Shown: positions 34,933 to 43,034 of the stretch, piece after piece
Numbering within the stretch: position 1 is the stretch's first letter
Layout of the letters: the number at the start of each line of letters is the position of its first letter
Assembly: GCA_019119555.1 (NCBI GenBank)
Contig: DWWU01000003.1
Coordinates: 24,532-88,531, forward strand
DNA: 64,000 bases
Direction: 5' to 3'
Source of the DNA: Candidatus Fusicatenibacter intestinigallinarum
GTDB lineage: Bacteria; Bacillota; Clostridia; Lachnospirales; Lachnospiraceae
The notes under the pieces: model-generated
Seen by the model: only the letters and a program-made list of their open reading frames with translations
The model's database searches: none
Told to the model about the DNA's origin: nothing
Made by a program: the position numbers and the translations under genes

Positions 34933-35271
34933 ATGAAAAAACTGACAGTGATTGTGAAGCCGGGCGACCGGGAGGACGTGATCCGTATTATGGAATCCTG
35001 TGCGGTGTACGGTGTGATGGAGACGGACATCACGGGATATGGAAACCAGAAAGGCTACCGTGTCATGTACCGGGGAATGCTGAGCGGTCCCAATGTGCTG
35101 ATGAAATGCAAATTTGAGACGATCGGCGACGACAGAACCATCGAGCTTCTGCAGGGATTTCTGAAAAAGAAACTCTGCACCGGTTCCATCGGCGACGGAA
35201 AGATTTTTGTGGAAAAGGTTGCCGATGTGATCCGTATCCGCACAGGACAGCACGGTGAGGAAGCAATGTAA
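34933..35271 (+). CDS. PII-family nitrogen regulatory protein (second copy)
   Basis: 112 residues, similar to the first copy but more diverged. The T-loop is GYGNQKGYRVMYRGML, with Tyr46 kept and Ser at position 51, so no Tyr51 for uridylylation. The family C-terminal signature is in GSIGDGKIFVEKVADVIRIRTGQ. Start ATG at 34933 follows AAGGGGGA, 10 nt after amt. Two non-identical PII proteins around one channel could form mixed trimers or serve different targets. The ORF-track start is inside amt. Confidence 0.93.
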   Translation: MKKLTVIVKPGDREDVIRIMESCAVYGVMETDITGYGNQKGYRVMYRGMLSGPNVLMKCKFETIGDDRTIELLQGFLKKKLCTGSIGDGKIFVEKVADVIRIRTGQHGEEAM

Positions 35272-35283
35272 AAAAGACAATGC

Positions 35284-35353
35284 AAAGGGGCAGACGGGCA
35301 GGAACTCGCGGCGGAAAAAGATCCGCTGCAGGGAATCCGCCGGAGGCCCCTTT
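35284..35353. terminator. Hairpin between the PII-Amt operon and the peptide importer
   Basis: Outer arms AAAGGGGC and GCCCCTTT enclose a second stem around GCGGCGG and CCGCTGC. TTTCTCTG follows. It may end the PII-Amt transcript or attenuate transcription of the importer operon. Confidence 0.45.
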
Positions 35354-35378
35354 CTCTGTAACCGGGAGGGATGCAACT

Positions 35379-36293
35379 GTGACGAAATATATTATCAAAC
35401 GACTGCTGATCGGGGTGGTCACCATATGGGCGCTGGTCACGATCACCTTTGTTCTGATCCGCATCATGCCGGGAAGTCCGTTTGAGGCGGATAATCTCTC
35501 GGAAAGCGCGATTGAACAGTTGGAGGACGCCTACGGACTTAACGAGCCCATGTGGAAACAGTATGTGCTTTATATGGAAAATCTGATGCATGGAAATCTG
35601 GGCATTTCCTACACGAAAAACGTGTCGGTCAACACGCTGATTGCCAGGGGATTTCCCTATACGTTAAGCGTCGGGCTGATTTCCATCGTGGTCTCCGCCG
35701 TGATTGGCGTACCGATGGGCATCTGGATGGCGTCCACCAAAAGGCTGGCGGTGAGAAATACACTGCTTGGAATCGCCACGCTCGGAGTCAGCGTTCCCGG
35801 CTTTGTGACTGCGATTCTGCTGATGATGGCCTTCGGCGTGTGGATTCCCCTGTTCCCCATTGTGGGTCTGATGACCGCGGCCAGCTACGTGCTGCCGGTG
35901 GCGGCCCAGTCCTTCGGACAGATCGCTTCCATCGCGAGGCTGATGAAGACCACCTATTCGGAGGCGGTTCAGATGGATTATGTGGTTATGGCCCGGGCAA
36001 AGGGTCTGAAAAAAAGCGAGATTATTTTCCGGCATGTGCTGAAAAATGCGCTGATCCCTGTGGTTACCTATCTCGGACCGGCGATTGCGTTCCTGATTAC
36101 CGGAAGCTTTGTGGTTGAGTCGATTTTTTCGATTCCCGGCATCGGAAGAGAATTTACCAATGCAATTTCCAACCGTGATTACACCGTGGTTCTCGGATTC
36201 AGCGTATTTATCGGTGCGATCATCACAGTGGCGAATCTGGCAGTGGATCTGCTCTGTTCTGTGATCGACCCGAGAATCCGTCTCAATGACTGA
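35379..36293 (+). CDS. Peptide ABC transporter permease, DppB/OppB type
   Basis: Integral membrane protein of 304 residues, first permease of a dipeptide/oligopeptide importer. N-terminal helix is MTKYIIKRLLIGVVTIWAL. The permease fold has six hydrophobic segments and the EAA-like coupling loop is EAVQMDYVVMARAKGLKKSEII. The GTG at 35379 is chosen: GGGAGGGATG precedes it and the sequence then begins at the standard first helix. Upstream codons in the ORF track are read-through of a hairpin. The operon order is permease, permease, ATPase, ATPase, binding protein. Confidence 0.93.
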   Translation: MTKYIIKRLLIGVVTIWALVTITFVLIRIMPGSPFEADNLSESAIEQLEDAYGLNEPMWKQYVLYMENLMHGNLGISYTKNVSVNTLIARGFPYTLSVGLISIVVSAVIGVPMGIWMASTKRLAVRNTLLGIATLGVSVPGFVTAILLMMAFGVWIPLFPIVGLMTAASYVLPVAAQSFGQIASIARLMKTTYSEAVQMDYVVMARAKGLKKSEIIFRHVLKNALIPVVTYLGPAIAFLITGSFVVESIFSIPGIGREFTNAISNRDYTVVLGFSVFIGAIITVANLAVDLLCSVIDPRIRLND

Positions 36294-36393
36294 GCGCACG
36301 GTGCCGTGGACATTCCACCGGACGGACCGGCAGAAGGAGCGTGTGCGCGCACCGGAAAACAAACAGATGACAGAGGAACCAGGAGGTGACAGT

Positions 36394-37299
36394 ATGGATT
36401 GGTTTGCACCTATTGACCCGGCAAAAAAGAACAGCGAATTTATCGCCGTGGAAAGCAAGAGTTTCTGGAGAGCGGCCTGGGGCCGGTTCTGCAAAAACCC
36501 CATGGCAGTCCTGGGACTGGTGGTGATCATAATAATGGCGCTGGTGTCCGTGTTCGGACCGATCTTCAGCCCTTATGCGTACGACGCCCAGGATACGGCG
36601 AACCGGTACGCGGGATTTTCGCTGGAGCATCTGCTGGGAACGGATAAATTCGGAAGAGACATTTTTACAAGGCTCTGCTACGGCGGACGGATCAGCCTGT
36701 CCATCGGTTTCGGCGCCGCGGTGATCAACACGGTTCTCGGCGTTGTGATCGGAGGACTCTGTGGATATATCGGTGGAAAGTTTGACACGGTGGTCATGCG
36801 GATTGTGGATATCATCTACGCGATGCCCTCGATGATTTATGTGATCCTGATCATGATGGTGTTCGGTTCCAATGTGCGGAGTATTCTCATCGGCATCTGT
36901 ATTCCCGGATGGATCGGCATGGCCCGGCAGGTGAGAAGTCAGCTGATTGCCCTGAAAGAACAGGAATTCGCGATGGCGGCGCTGGTGATCGGCGCGGGGG
37001 ATGCGAGGATTCTGTTCCGCCATCTGGTGATCAACGCGGTGGGGCCTATCATCGTACAGGTGACGTTTCTGGTTCCCAATGCGATTTTCACAGAGGCCTT
37101 CCTGAGTTTCATCGGAATCGGAATCTCGGCGCCGATGGCCAGCTGGGGCTCGATGGCCCAGGACGCGCGGCAGGTATTTTCCATGTACCCGGTACAGCTG
37201 CTGCTTCCGACGCTTTGTATCTGTATTACTATTTTTGCGCTGAATTTCCTCGGCGAGGGAATCGGCGACGCATTCAATCCGAAAAAGTCCAGGGGGTGA
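36394..37299 (+). CDS. Peptide ABC transporter permease, DppC/OppC type
   Basis: Second permease, 301 residues. It shows the OppC N-terminal domain signature SFWRAAWGRFCKNPMAVLGL, then the GTDKFGRDIFTRLCYGGRISL motif and the EAA loop (KEQEFAMAALVIGAGDARILFRHLV). The start at 36394 has a strong AGGAGGTGACAG site. An ATG at 36286 overlapping the previous stop is the alternative; it would add 36 residues rich in Arg and Glu that the family lacks. It ends in NPKKSRG. Confidence 0.93.
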   Translation: MDWFAPIDPAKKNSEFIAVESKSFWRAAWGRFCKNPMAVLGLVVIIIMALVSVFGPIFSPYAYDAQDTANRYAGFSLEHLLGTDKFGRDIFTRLCYGGRISLSIGFGAAVINTVLGVVIGGLCGYIGGKFDTVVMRIVDIIYAMPSMIYVILIMMVFGSNVRSILIGICIPGWIGMARQVRSQLIALKEQEFAMAALVIGAGDARILFRHLVINAVGPIIVQVTFLVPNAIFTEAFLSFIGIGISAPMASWGSMAQDARQVFSMYPVQLLLPTLCICITIFALNFLGEGIGDAFNPKKSRG

Positions 37300-37306
37300 T
37301 TCATAT

Positions 37307-38368
37307 ATGAGTTTACTGGAAATCAGTCATCTGACCACAAGTTTTTCCACGCCCCAGGGGACGGTCCGGGCGGTCCGGGATGTTTCCTACCGGCTGGAGG
37401 CCGGGGAGGTGCTTGGGATCGTCGGGGAATCCGGTTCCGGAAAAAGCGTAGGCATGCTGACGCTGATGGGGCTGCTGGCCTCCAATGGAACCGTGGAGAA
37501 CGGAACGATCCGCTTCAAAGGGGAGGATATCTCCCCGCCCCACGGCCGCGACAAAAAGGCCGCCCGGGAATATGAAAAAAAGATGCGGCAGATCCGCGGA
37601 AACCGGATCGGCATGATCTTTCAGGACCCGATGACCTTTCTGAATCCGATTCTGAAAATCGGAACCCAGCTGACGGAGGGAATCCGCTGCCATCAGCACT
37701 GCTCCCGGGCAGAGGCCAGGGAAAAGGCTATACAGCTGATGCGGGAGGTGGGAATCCCGAGTCCGGAAAAACGTCTGGATCAGTATCCCTTTGAATTTTC
37801 CGGAGGTATGCGTCAGAGAATCATTATCGCTTCCGCGCTGGCCTGCGATCCGGAGCTGATTATCGCCGACGAGCCGACGACGGCGCTGGATGTGACGGTA
37901 CAGGCGCAGATTCTGGAGCTGCTGAAAAAGCTGACGAAGGAGAAGGGAACGTCGGTGATCATGATCACCCATGATCTCGGCGTGGTCGCTTCCATGTGCG
38001 ACAGGATTGCCATCATGTATGCGGGAAAGATCGTCGAGGAAGGAACGGTGGATGAGATCTTCTATGATCCGCATCATCCGTATACGAAGGGTCTTCTGAA
38101 CAGTATCAACAATTCCGCAAAGGAGAGCGATGAGCCGCTGGTTCCGATTCCGGGCACGCCGCCGGATCTTCTGAAATTGCCGGCCGGCTGCGCGTTTATG
38201 AGCCGCTGTCCCTATACAATGAATATCTGTGAGGTGCAGCTGCCGCCGGAGAAGCGGTACAGTGAGACCCACTGCAGCCGTTGCTGGATGGAGTGCAGAG
38301 ACGAGAGCTATATTCGTTTCGACGAGCTTCCTTCGGCCGACCCGGTCGGGAGCAGGACGGAGGGATAA
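37307..38368 (+). CDS. Peptide ABC transporter ATPase, OppD/DppD type
   Basis: ABC ATPase of 353 residues. Walker A is [12 protein letters not shown], the signature is [12 protein letters not shown], and Walker B is [13 protein letters not shown]. The C-terminal OppDF extension (about residues 260-320) contains four Cys (CAFMSRC, CEV, CSRC), as in iron-sulfur-bearing members of this group. It powers import with the OppF-type ATPase. Start ATG at 37307 follows GGGGGTGATT, 7 nt after the permease. Confidence 0.95.
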   Translation: MSLLEISHLTTSFSTPQGTVRAVRDVSYRLEAGEVLGIVGESGSGKSVGMLTLMGLLASNGTVENGTIRFKGEDISPPHGRDKKAAREYEKKMRQIRGNRIGMIFQDPMTFLNPILKIGTQLTEGIRCHQHCSRAEAREKAIQLMREVGIPSPEKRLDQYPFEFSGGMRQRIIIASALACDPELIIADEPTTALDVTVQAQILELLKKLTKEKGTSVIMITHDLGVVASMCDRIAIMYAGKIVEEGTVDEIFYDPHHPYTKGLLNSINNSAKESDEPLVPIPGTPPDLLKLPAGCAFMSRCPYTMNICEVQLPPEKRYSETHCSRCWMECRDESYIRFDELPSADPVGSRTEG

Positions 38369-38422
38369 GCCGGGAACGCAGATTATGAGCAAACGAGATT
38401 TCAGATAAGGAGGTGCTTCAGG

Positions 38423-39451
38423 ATGAGCAGCAATACGGTTCTTGAGGTGAAGGAACTCTGCAAATATTTCGACGTAAAGGGAGGAATTAAGGGGAAACAG
38501 AGGGTACTTGCAGTGGACGGTATTTCTTTCGAAGTGAAAAAGGGAGAGACCTTCGGACTGGTCGGGGAATCCGGATGCGGGAAGAGTACCCTCGGCCGTA
38601 CGATACTGAGAATCTATGAGCCGACGAAAGGAAAAATATTTTTCGAAGGACAGGATATTTCAGGGCTTTCACGGAAAAAGATGCATGCTTACCGGAGAAA
38701 ACTCCAGATGATTTTCCAGGATCCCTACGCGTCGCTGAATCCCAGATTTACGGTAGGGGAGATTATCGAGGAGCCGATGGTGATTCACCATATGTATACG
38801 CCGGAAAAGCGAAGGCAGAGGGTGCAGGAGCTGCTGGAGACTGTCGGTCTGAAGCCGGACCATATCCGCAGATATCCCCATGAGTTTTCCGGTGGCCAGA
38901 GACAGAGGATCGGCATTGCAAGGACGCTGGCGCTGGAGCCGGATTTTATCGTCTGCGACGAGCCGATCTCGGCGCTGGATGTGTCGATCCAGGCGCAGGT
39001 GATCAATCTTCTCGAGGATATCCAGAAGCGGCAGGGAATCAGCTACCTGTTTATTGCCCATGACCTGGGCATGGTGAAACATATCAGCCACAGGATCGGC
39101 GTCATGTATCTGGGACACATGGTGGAATCCGGAGGGGCGGACGACGTATACCGGCATCCTCTGCACCCGTATTCCAAAGCCCTGCTGTCGGCGGAGCCGA
39201 TTCCTGATCCGAACACGGCGCGGTCGCGGCATCGGATCCTTCTGGAAGGGGAGATCCCAAGTCCGATGCACCCGCCGGCAGGCTGTCCGTTCCATACCCG
39301 CTGTCCTTATGCGATGGAGGAGTGCAGTCAGGCAGCTCCAGCCACTTATGAGCTGGAAGGACGAAGGGTGGCATGTTTCCTGTATTCTCCCAGATATCTC
39401 AGGCAGCGGGAAGGGCTTGCCATTGAGCCTCTGCTGCAGAAGACGTCCTGA
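38423..39451 (+). CDS. Peptide ABC transporter ATPase, OppF/DppF type
   Basis: ABC ATPase of 342 residues paired with the OppD-type protein. Walker A GESGCGKSTLGR, signature FSGGQRQRIGIA and Walker B FIVCDEPISALDVS are intact. The Cys cluster of the OppDF extension is present (CPFHTRCPYAMEEC). The N-terminal ELCKYFDVKGG block is typical of OppF. Start follows AAGGAGGTG. The stop abuts a family A palindrome. Confidence 0.95.
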   Translation: MSSNTVLEVKELCKYFDVKGGIKGKQRVLAVDGISFEVKKGETFGLVGESGCGKSTLGRTILRIYEPTKGKIFFEGQDISGLSRKKMHAYRRKLQMIFQDPYASLNPRFTVGEIIEEPMVIHHMYTPEKRRQRVQELLETVGLKPDHIRRYPHEFSGGQRQRIGIARTLALEPDFIVCDEPISALDVSIQAQVINLLEDIQKRQGISYLFIAHDLGMVKHISHRIGVMYLGHMVESGGADDVYRHPLHPYSKALLSAEPIPDPNTARSRHRILLEGEIPSPMHPPAGCPFHTRCPYAMEECSQAAPATYELEGRRVACFLYSPRYLRQREGLAIEPLLQKTS

Positions 39452-39479
39452 GGAACCGTTCAGCTGGCTGAACGGTTAC
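39452..39479. repeat. Family A palindrome between the ATPase and binding-protein genes
   Basis: GGAACCGTTCAGC, TG, GCTGAACGGTTAC. It separates the four transporter genes from the binding protein inside one operon. It could act as an RNA-stability hairpin giving different amounts of binding protein and membrane parts. Confidence 0.82.
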
Positions 39480-39522
39480 CGTCCTGAGAAAGACAGAGAA
39501 AGAAAAGCGAGGAGGAGAGCAT

Positions 39523-41157
39523 ATGAAAAAAATCTGGAAAAGGGCGGCTGCGCTGGCAATGGCGGTTCTGACGGCGGGTTCCGTGCCGGGATGCGGGCAG
39601 GGGGACCGTCTTGCCGCCGGAGTCAACACAGACAACGCGATTGTTACATCGATGAGCACAGAGTCCGGTTCCCTGGACAGCGCGGGAGACAGCTCTCTCT
39701 GGTGGTGGTCCTATGACGATGTGTGTATGGCGCCGCTGATGGAGATGGAGGAGGACGGAAGCTGGAACTATATTCTGGCGGAGAGCGTTGACGTCAGCGA
39801 CGATATGACCCGCTATACCGTACATATCCGGGAGGAAGCAAAGTGGAACAACGGCGACGATGTGACCAGCGCAGATTTCCTGAACACAATCACCAGGGCG
39901 CTGGATCCGGAGTGCCAGAGCGGATACTCCTCGATGCTTTTTGTCATACAGGGGGCACAGGAAATGTACAACGGTGAGGGCGACGTGAGCGGGCTGGGAG
40001 TCACCTGTCCGGACGACAAGACCATCGTCTTTGATCTGACAGGTCCGTGTACCTATTTTGAACAGCTGTTTGTGCTTCCGGTCTATATGCCGACCCACCG
40101 TGAACTGCAGACGGAGACCAACGGCGACTGGGCGATGGGAAACGATATGGATGCGCTGGTGAGCTGCGGCCCCTATTATCTGGCGGAGTATGTACCGAAC
40201 CAGTACTGTCTGTATAAAAAGAACGAATCCTATGTGCAGGCGGACCGGATCACCACGGAGACGGTCCAGAAGATTGTCATGGACGATACCCAGTCCATCA
40301 TCAACGCGTATCGCGCGGGAGATCTGAATTTTATCACCGCCGACGATATTGTCATGGACAAATACGCGGGCAGCGACGAGCTGCAGGTGTGGCCGTCGAT
40401 TACCAGCTATTACGTACTTTTCAATATGGAAGAAGCGCCTTTCGACGATGTGCGCATCCGTCAGGCGTTCACCCTGGCGGTGAATCGGGAGGAGGTTGCG
40501 CAGGCCTGCGGTTCTTCCTTTGAGGGAAGCGGATTTTTCGTCGCGAAACACCTGCTGTCCTCGGCCAGCGGCGAAGACTGGTCGGACGAGGCGGGAGAGG
40601 ATCCGGTTACCTTTGATCCGGAGCGGGCCAGAGAGCTTCTGGCGGAGGCAGGATATCCGGACGGAGAAGGGTTCCCGCAGGTGACCTACAAATATCCGAG
40701 CCTGCAGATCGACAGCGATATCGCGCAGGCGCTTCAGGCCCAGTGGAAAGAGAATCTGGGGATCGAGGTGGAACTTCAGGCCCAGGAGCAGCAGGTCAAT
40801 ATTTCCACAAGACGGTCGGGAGATTACCAGCTGTGCCGGATGCGCTGGACCGCGGACTTCGCGGATCCCTACACATTTCTGTCCATGTACCGGACAGGGG
40901 ATTCCTATAATGACAACAACACCAGCTGTGAAGAATTTGACACCCTCATGGCGCAGGCTGGAGAAGAGTCGAATCCGACGGAACGGTTCCGCCTGATGCA
41001 TGAAGCGGAGAAGATTCTTCTCAGTGACTACTGCTTCGGAGTTCCGGTGCTGAATTCTTCAAATATTTATCTGGTGGATGAGCACATCACAAATTTCGAG
41101 CTGGATCCGGCCAGAAATGTGATCCGGACAAAATATCTGAAATTCACACCCGACTGA
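39523..41157 (+). CDS. Peptide ABC transporter substrate-binding lipoprotein
   Basis: Extracellular SBP_bac_5 protein of 544 residues. The signal peptide MKKIWKRAAALAMAVLTAG ends in a lipobox SVPGCG, so the protein is anchored by lipid at about Cys25. The family pattern follows: NDGDDVTSADFLNT-like region, VFDLTGPCTYFEQLF, DVRIRQAFTLAVNREEVAQ, and the C-terminal FADPYTFLSMYRTG. Ligands are probably short peptides. Start follows GAGGAGGAGAG. It is expected to be the most abundant product of the operon and is the last importer gene, with an aminotransferase next. Confidence 0.94.
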   Translation: MKKIWKRAAALAMAVLTAGSVPGCGQGDRLAAGVNTDNAIVTSMSTESGSLDSAGDSSLWWWSYDDVCMAPLMEMEEDGSWNYILAESVDVSDDMTRYTVHIREEAKWNNGDDVTSADFLNTITRALDPECQSGYSSMLFVIQGAQEMYNGEGDVSGLGVTCPDDKTIVFDLTGPCTYFEQLFVLPVYMPTHRELQTETNGDWAMGNDMDALVSCGPYYLAEYVPNQYCLYKKNESYVQADRITTETVQKIVMDDTQSIINAYRAGDLNFITADDIVMDKYAGSDELQVWPSITSYYVLFNMEEAPFDDVRIRQAFTLAVNREEVAQACGSSFEGSGFFVAKHLLSSASGEDWSDEAGEDPVTFDPERARELLAEAGYPDGEGFPQVTYKYPSLQIDSDIAQALQAQWKENLGIEVELQAQEQQVNISTRRSGDYQLCRMRWTADFADPYTFLSMYRTGDSYNDNNTSCEEFDTLMAQAGEESNPTERFRLMHEAEKILLSDYCFGVPVLNSSNIYLVDEHITNFELDPARNVIRTKYLKFTPD

Positions 41158-41185
41158 ATAAATAAGTTTCAAGGAGGAAATGAAA

Positions 41186-42271
41186 ATGGAAGTAAGCAAA
41201 CTGATCAGCAAATCACTGCAGGAGATGCCCGCAAGCAGACGCCAGAGGGCTCTGGCGAAGACAGATCTGTCGAAACTGATCCATATGGGGCTCAACGAGA
41301 ACAATTATGGGATGTCTCCGAAAGCAAAAAAGGCGCTGGAGGAATCTTATGCCGGCGCGCATTATTACCCTGATTTTATGGCTGTGGAGCTGAAACAGAC
41401 CATCGCCGACTTTTACAGACTGGAGCCGGAGAATGTTCTCACCGGTTCCGGCTCCAGCGCGATGATCGATATGCTGGGACTGACATTCCTGGATCCCGGT
41501 GACGAGGTGCTGCTTGGAGGTCCCAGCTACGGGGCATTTCAGGATATGGCCTGGCTGAACAGCGGAAGACCGGTGGAGGTTCCCTGCACGGAGGAGCAGA
41601 AATACGACCTGAAGAGTATGCTGGAGCATGTGAACGAAAAGACCAAGATGGTGATCATCTGCAATCCCAACAATCCTACCGGCACCTACCTTCCGCTTCC
41701 GGAGCTGGAGGCTTTTGTCGAGGCCCTGCCGGACCATGTGCTTGCGGTCTTTGACGAGGCCTACATGGAATTTGCGACAAAGCCGGACTGCCGGAGCATG
41801 ATGGATTACATGAAATCACATCCGGAGAAGCCGGTTCTGATTCTGAGAACCTTTTCAAAATATTACGCCATGGCTGGTCTGCGTGTCGGCTACGCGCTGG
41901 GATCCGCGGATCTGATTCAGGCGATGCGGAAATGTTCCGCTTCCTGGAACCTGAACGTCTGCGCGCAGAAGGCTGCGGTGGCCGCCATCGGCGATCAGGA
42001 ATACTATCTGGCACAGAAAGAAAAGATCGTGACCGGCCGGGAATATCTGGAAGAAGAAATGAGAAAGCTGGGATGCAGAGTCTATGAATCCCAGTCCAAC
42101 TTCATCTGGTTCGACGCCGGAATGGACGCAGCTCTGCTCCAGGAAAAAATGGCAGAGAAAGGAATCCGGATCGGAGCCTTCGCCATGAGCCGCGTCTCCG
42201 TAGGAACCATAGAGGAATGCAAACTCTTCATCCGCTATCTGGCGGAAATCCTGAAAGAAGCACGCGGCTGA
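41186..42271 (+). CDS. PLP-dependent aminotransferase (HisC-like, fold type I)
   Basis: Protein of 361 residues in the aspartate aminotransferase fold. The PLP Lys is in LILRTFSKYYAMAGLRVGY, the cofactor contact is in GSSAMIDMLGL, and NPNNPTG is the conserved loop, with the Asp and Tyr of VFDEAYMEF. The pattern is closest to histidinol-phosphate aminotransferase-like enzymes, but no his genes are nearby, so it is a general amino acid transaminase candidate. The ATG at 41186 is preferred over 41180 because the AAGGAGG then has correct spacing. It follows the peptide-binding protein by 28 nt and probably uses imported amino acids. Confidence 0.87.
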   Translation: MEVSKLISKSLQEMPASRRQRALAKTDLSKLIHMGLNENNYGMSPKAKKALEESYAGAHYYPDFMAVELKQTIADFYRLEPENVLTGSGSSAMIDMLGLTFLDPGDEVLLGGPSYGAFQDMAWLNSGRPVEVPCTEEQKYDLKSMLEHVNEKTKMVIICNPNNPTGTYLPLPELEAFVEALPDHVLAVFDEAYMEFATKPDCRSMMDYMKSHPEKPVLILRTFSKYYAMAGLRVGYALGSADLIQAMRKCSASWNLNVCAQKAAVAAIGDQEYYLAQKEKIVTGREYLEEEMRKLGCRVYESQSNFIWFDAGMDAALLQEKMAEKGIRIGAFAMSRVSVGTIEECKLFIRYLAEILKEARG

Positions 42272-42276
42272 CTTCT

Positions 42277-42304
42277 GTAACCGTTCAGCCAGCTGAACGG
42301 TTAC
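42277..42304. repeat. Family A palindrome, perfect copy (C/G version)
   Basis: GTAACCGTTCAGC, CA, GCTGAACGGTTAC, 5 nt after the aminotransferase stop. Both arms have changed together compared with the copies at 2446 and 20869. Confidence 0.95.
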
Positions 42305-42338
42305 AGTATCTTCCCCGCCTCACCCGCCAGAGAAGCCC

Positions 42339-42576
42339 AGGAAACCACGGGACGGCGGGTGGCAGGGCAGGAGAATTTCAGAGATTCCGTGCTTGCGACT
42401 GCGGGCGAACAGAACAGGGCGAATTGTCCGGGGGACAGGTGGAAGAAATGCTCCGCGCAGAAAGACCTGCATGCACCTGTACAACGGACCATTCGCCCTG
42501 TTCTGTCCGAACGCCGGAGTGAGCACGGAATCTGAAATTCCTCCGCCTTGCCGCCCGCCGTCCCGCGGTTTCCGTC
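42339..42576. repeat. Very long inverted duplication (two 103-nt arms, 32-nt loop)
   Basis: The left arm (42339-42441) and right arm (42474-42576) are about 80-85 percent complementary, with uninterrupted stretches such as CGGGACGGCGGG, TTCCGTGCT and ACAGAACAGGGCGAAT. Some differences would be G-U pairs in RNA. The arms meet at ACAGGTG...CACCTGT. Short ORFs listed over it are mirror translations of each arm, without ribosome sites. No transposase and no T run. Confidence 0.88.
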
Positions 42577-42609
42577 CGCCCTCCTAATAAAATCTTAAGT
42601 TTTTCCTTC

Positions 42610-42638
42610 TTGACAAAATGCGGAAACGCGATTATGAT
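42610..42638 (+). promoter_or_regulatory. Sigma-A promoter of valS
   Basis: TTGACA (perfect), 17 nt, TATGAT, ahead of the T-box leader. Confidence 0.85.
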
Positions 42639-42644
42639 AAGAGC

Positions 42645-42992
42645 AACCTGAACAGAAAAAAGGTAATGAGAAAGAGGAGTACATGAAGAACCCCGAAAGA
42701 GAGGATGGTTCACCGGCTGAAAGGCCGTCCAGGGAAGTGGTCATGGAAGGTAGCTTTTGAACCGGGGGATTGAAAGGCAGCGATAGCAAGTGGTTGTGCA
42801 AAGTAGGTTCCCACGCCTTGTCAGCGTTAAAAGACCGGAAGGTTCGCGCCGCAGAACGTTCAGTGAAGACCGAAAGAACGATGCCCGGAACAGAAAACGG
42901 ACGGCGCCGACAGATTCCATGAAGAGAAAAAACAAGGTGGTACCGCGGATGAAATTCGCCCTTTGCACAACAGCTGTGCAAAGGGTTTTTTT
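42645..42992 (+). promoter_or_regulatory. T-box leader for valS
   Basis: A leader of about 350 nt ending in the T-box sequence AAGGTGGTACCGCG (42934-42947), then a terminator whose arms CCCTTTGCACA and TGTGCAAAGGG (42959-42985) are followed by seven T. Uncharged tRNA-Val should stabilise the antiterminator. I did not assign the Val specifier codon with confidence. The GAGGATGG block at about 42702 fits the conserved Stem I end. Confidence 0.92.
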
Positions 42993-43034
42993 ATTCCCTT
43001 TCTTTTCGCGGCCGCCCGGATCAAGGAGGAAAAC

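Noticed and set aside
36286-36393. Upstream start of the second permease gene (ATG 36286)
   Set aside because: The added residues are charged and unlike the family, and a much stronger ribosome site precedes ATG 36394.
42217-42713. Several short ORFs (101, 63, 68, 111 and 64 aa) over the long hairpin
   Set aside because: Translations of the two arms mirror each other, none has a ribosome site, and frames run into the palindrome and the T-box leader.
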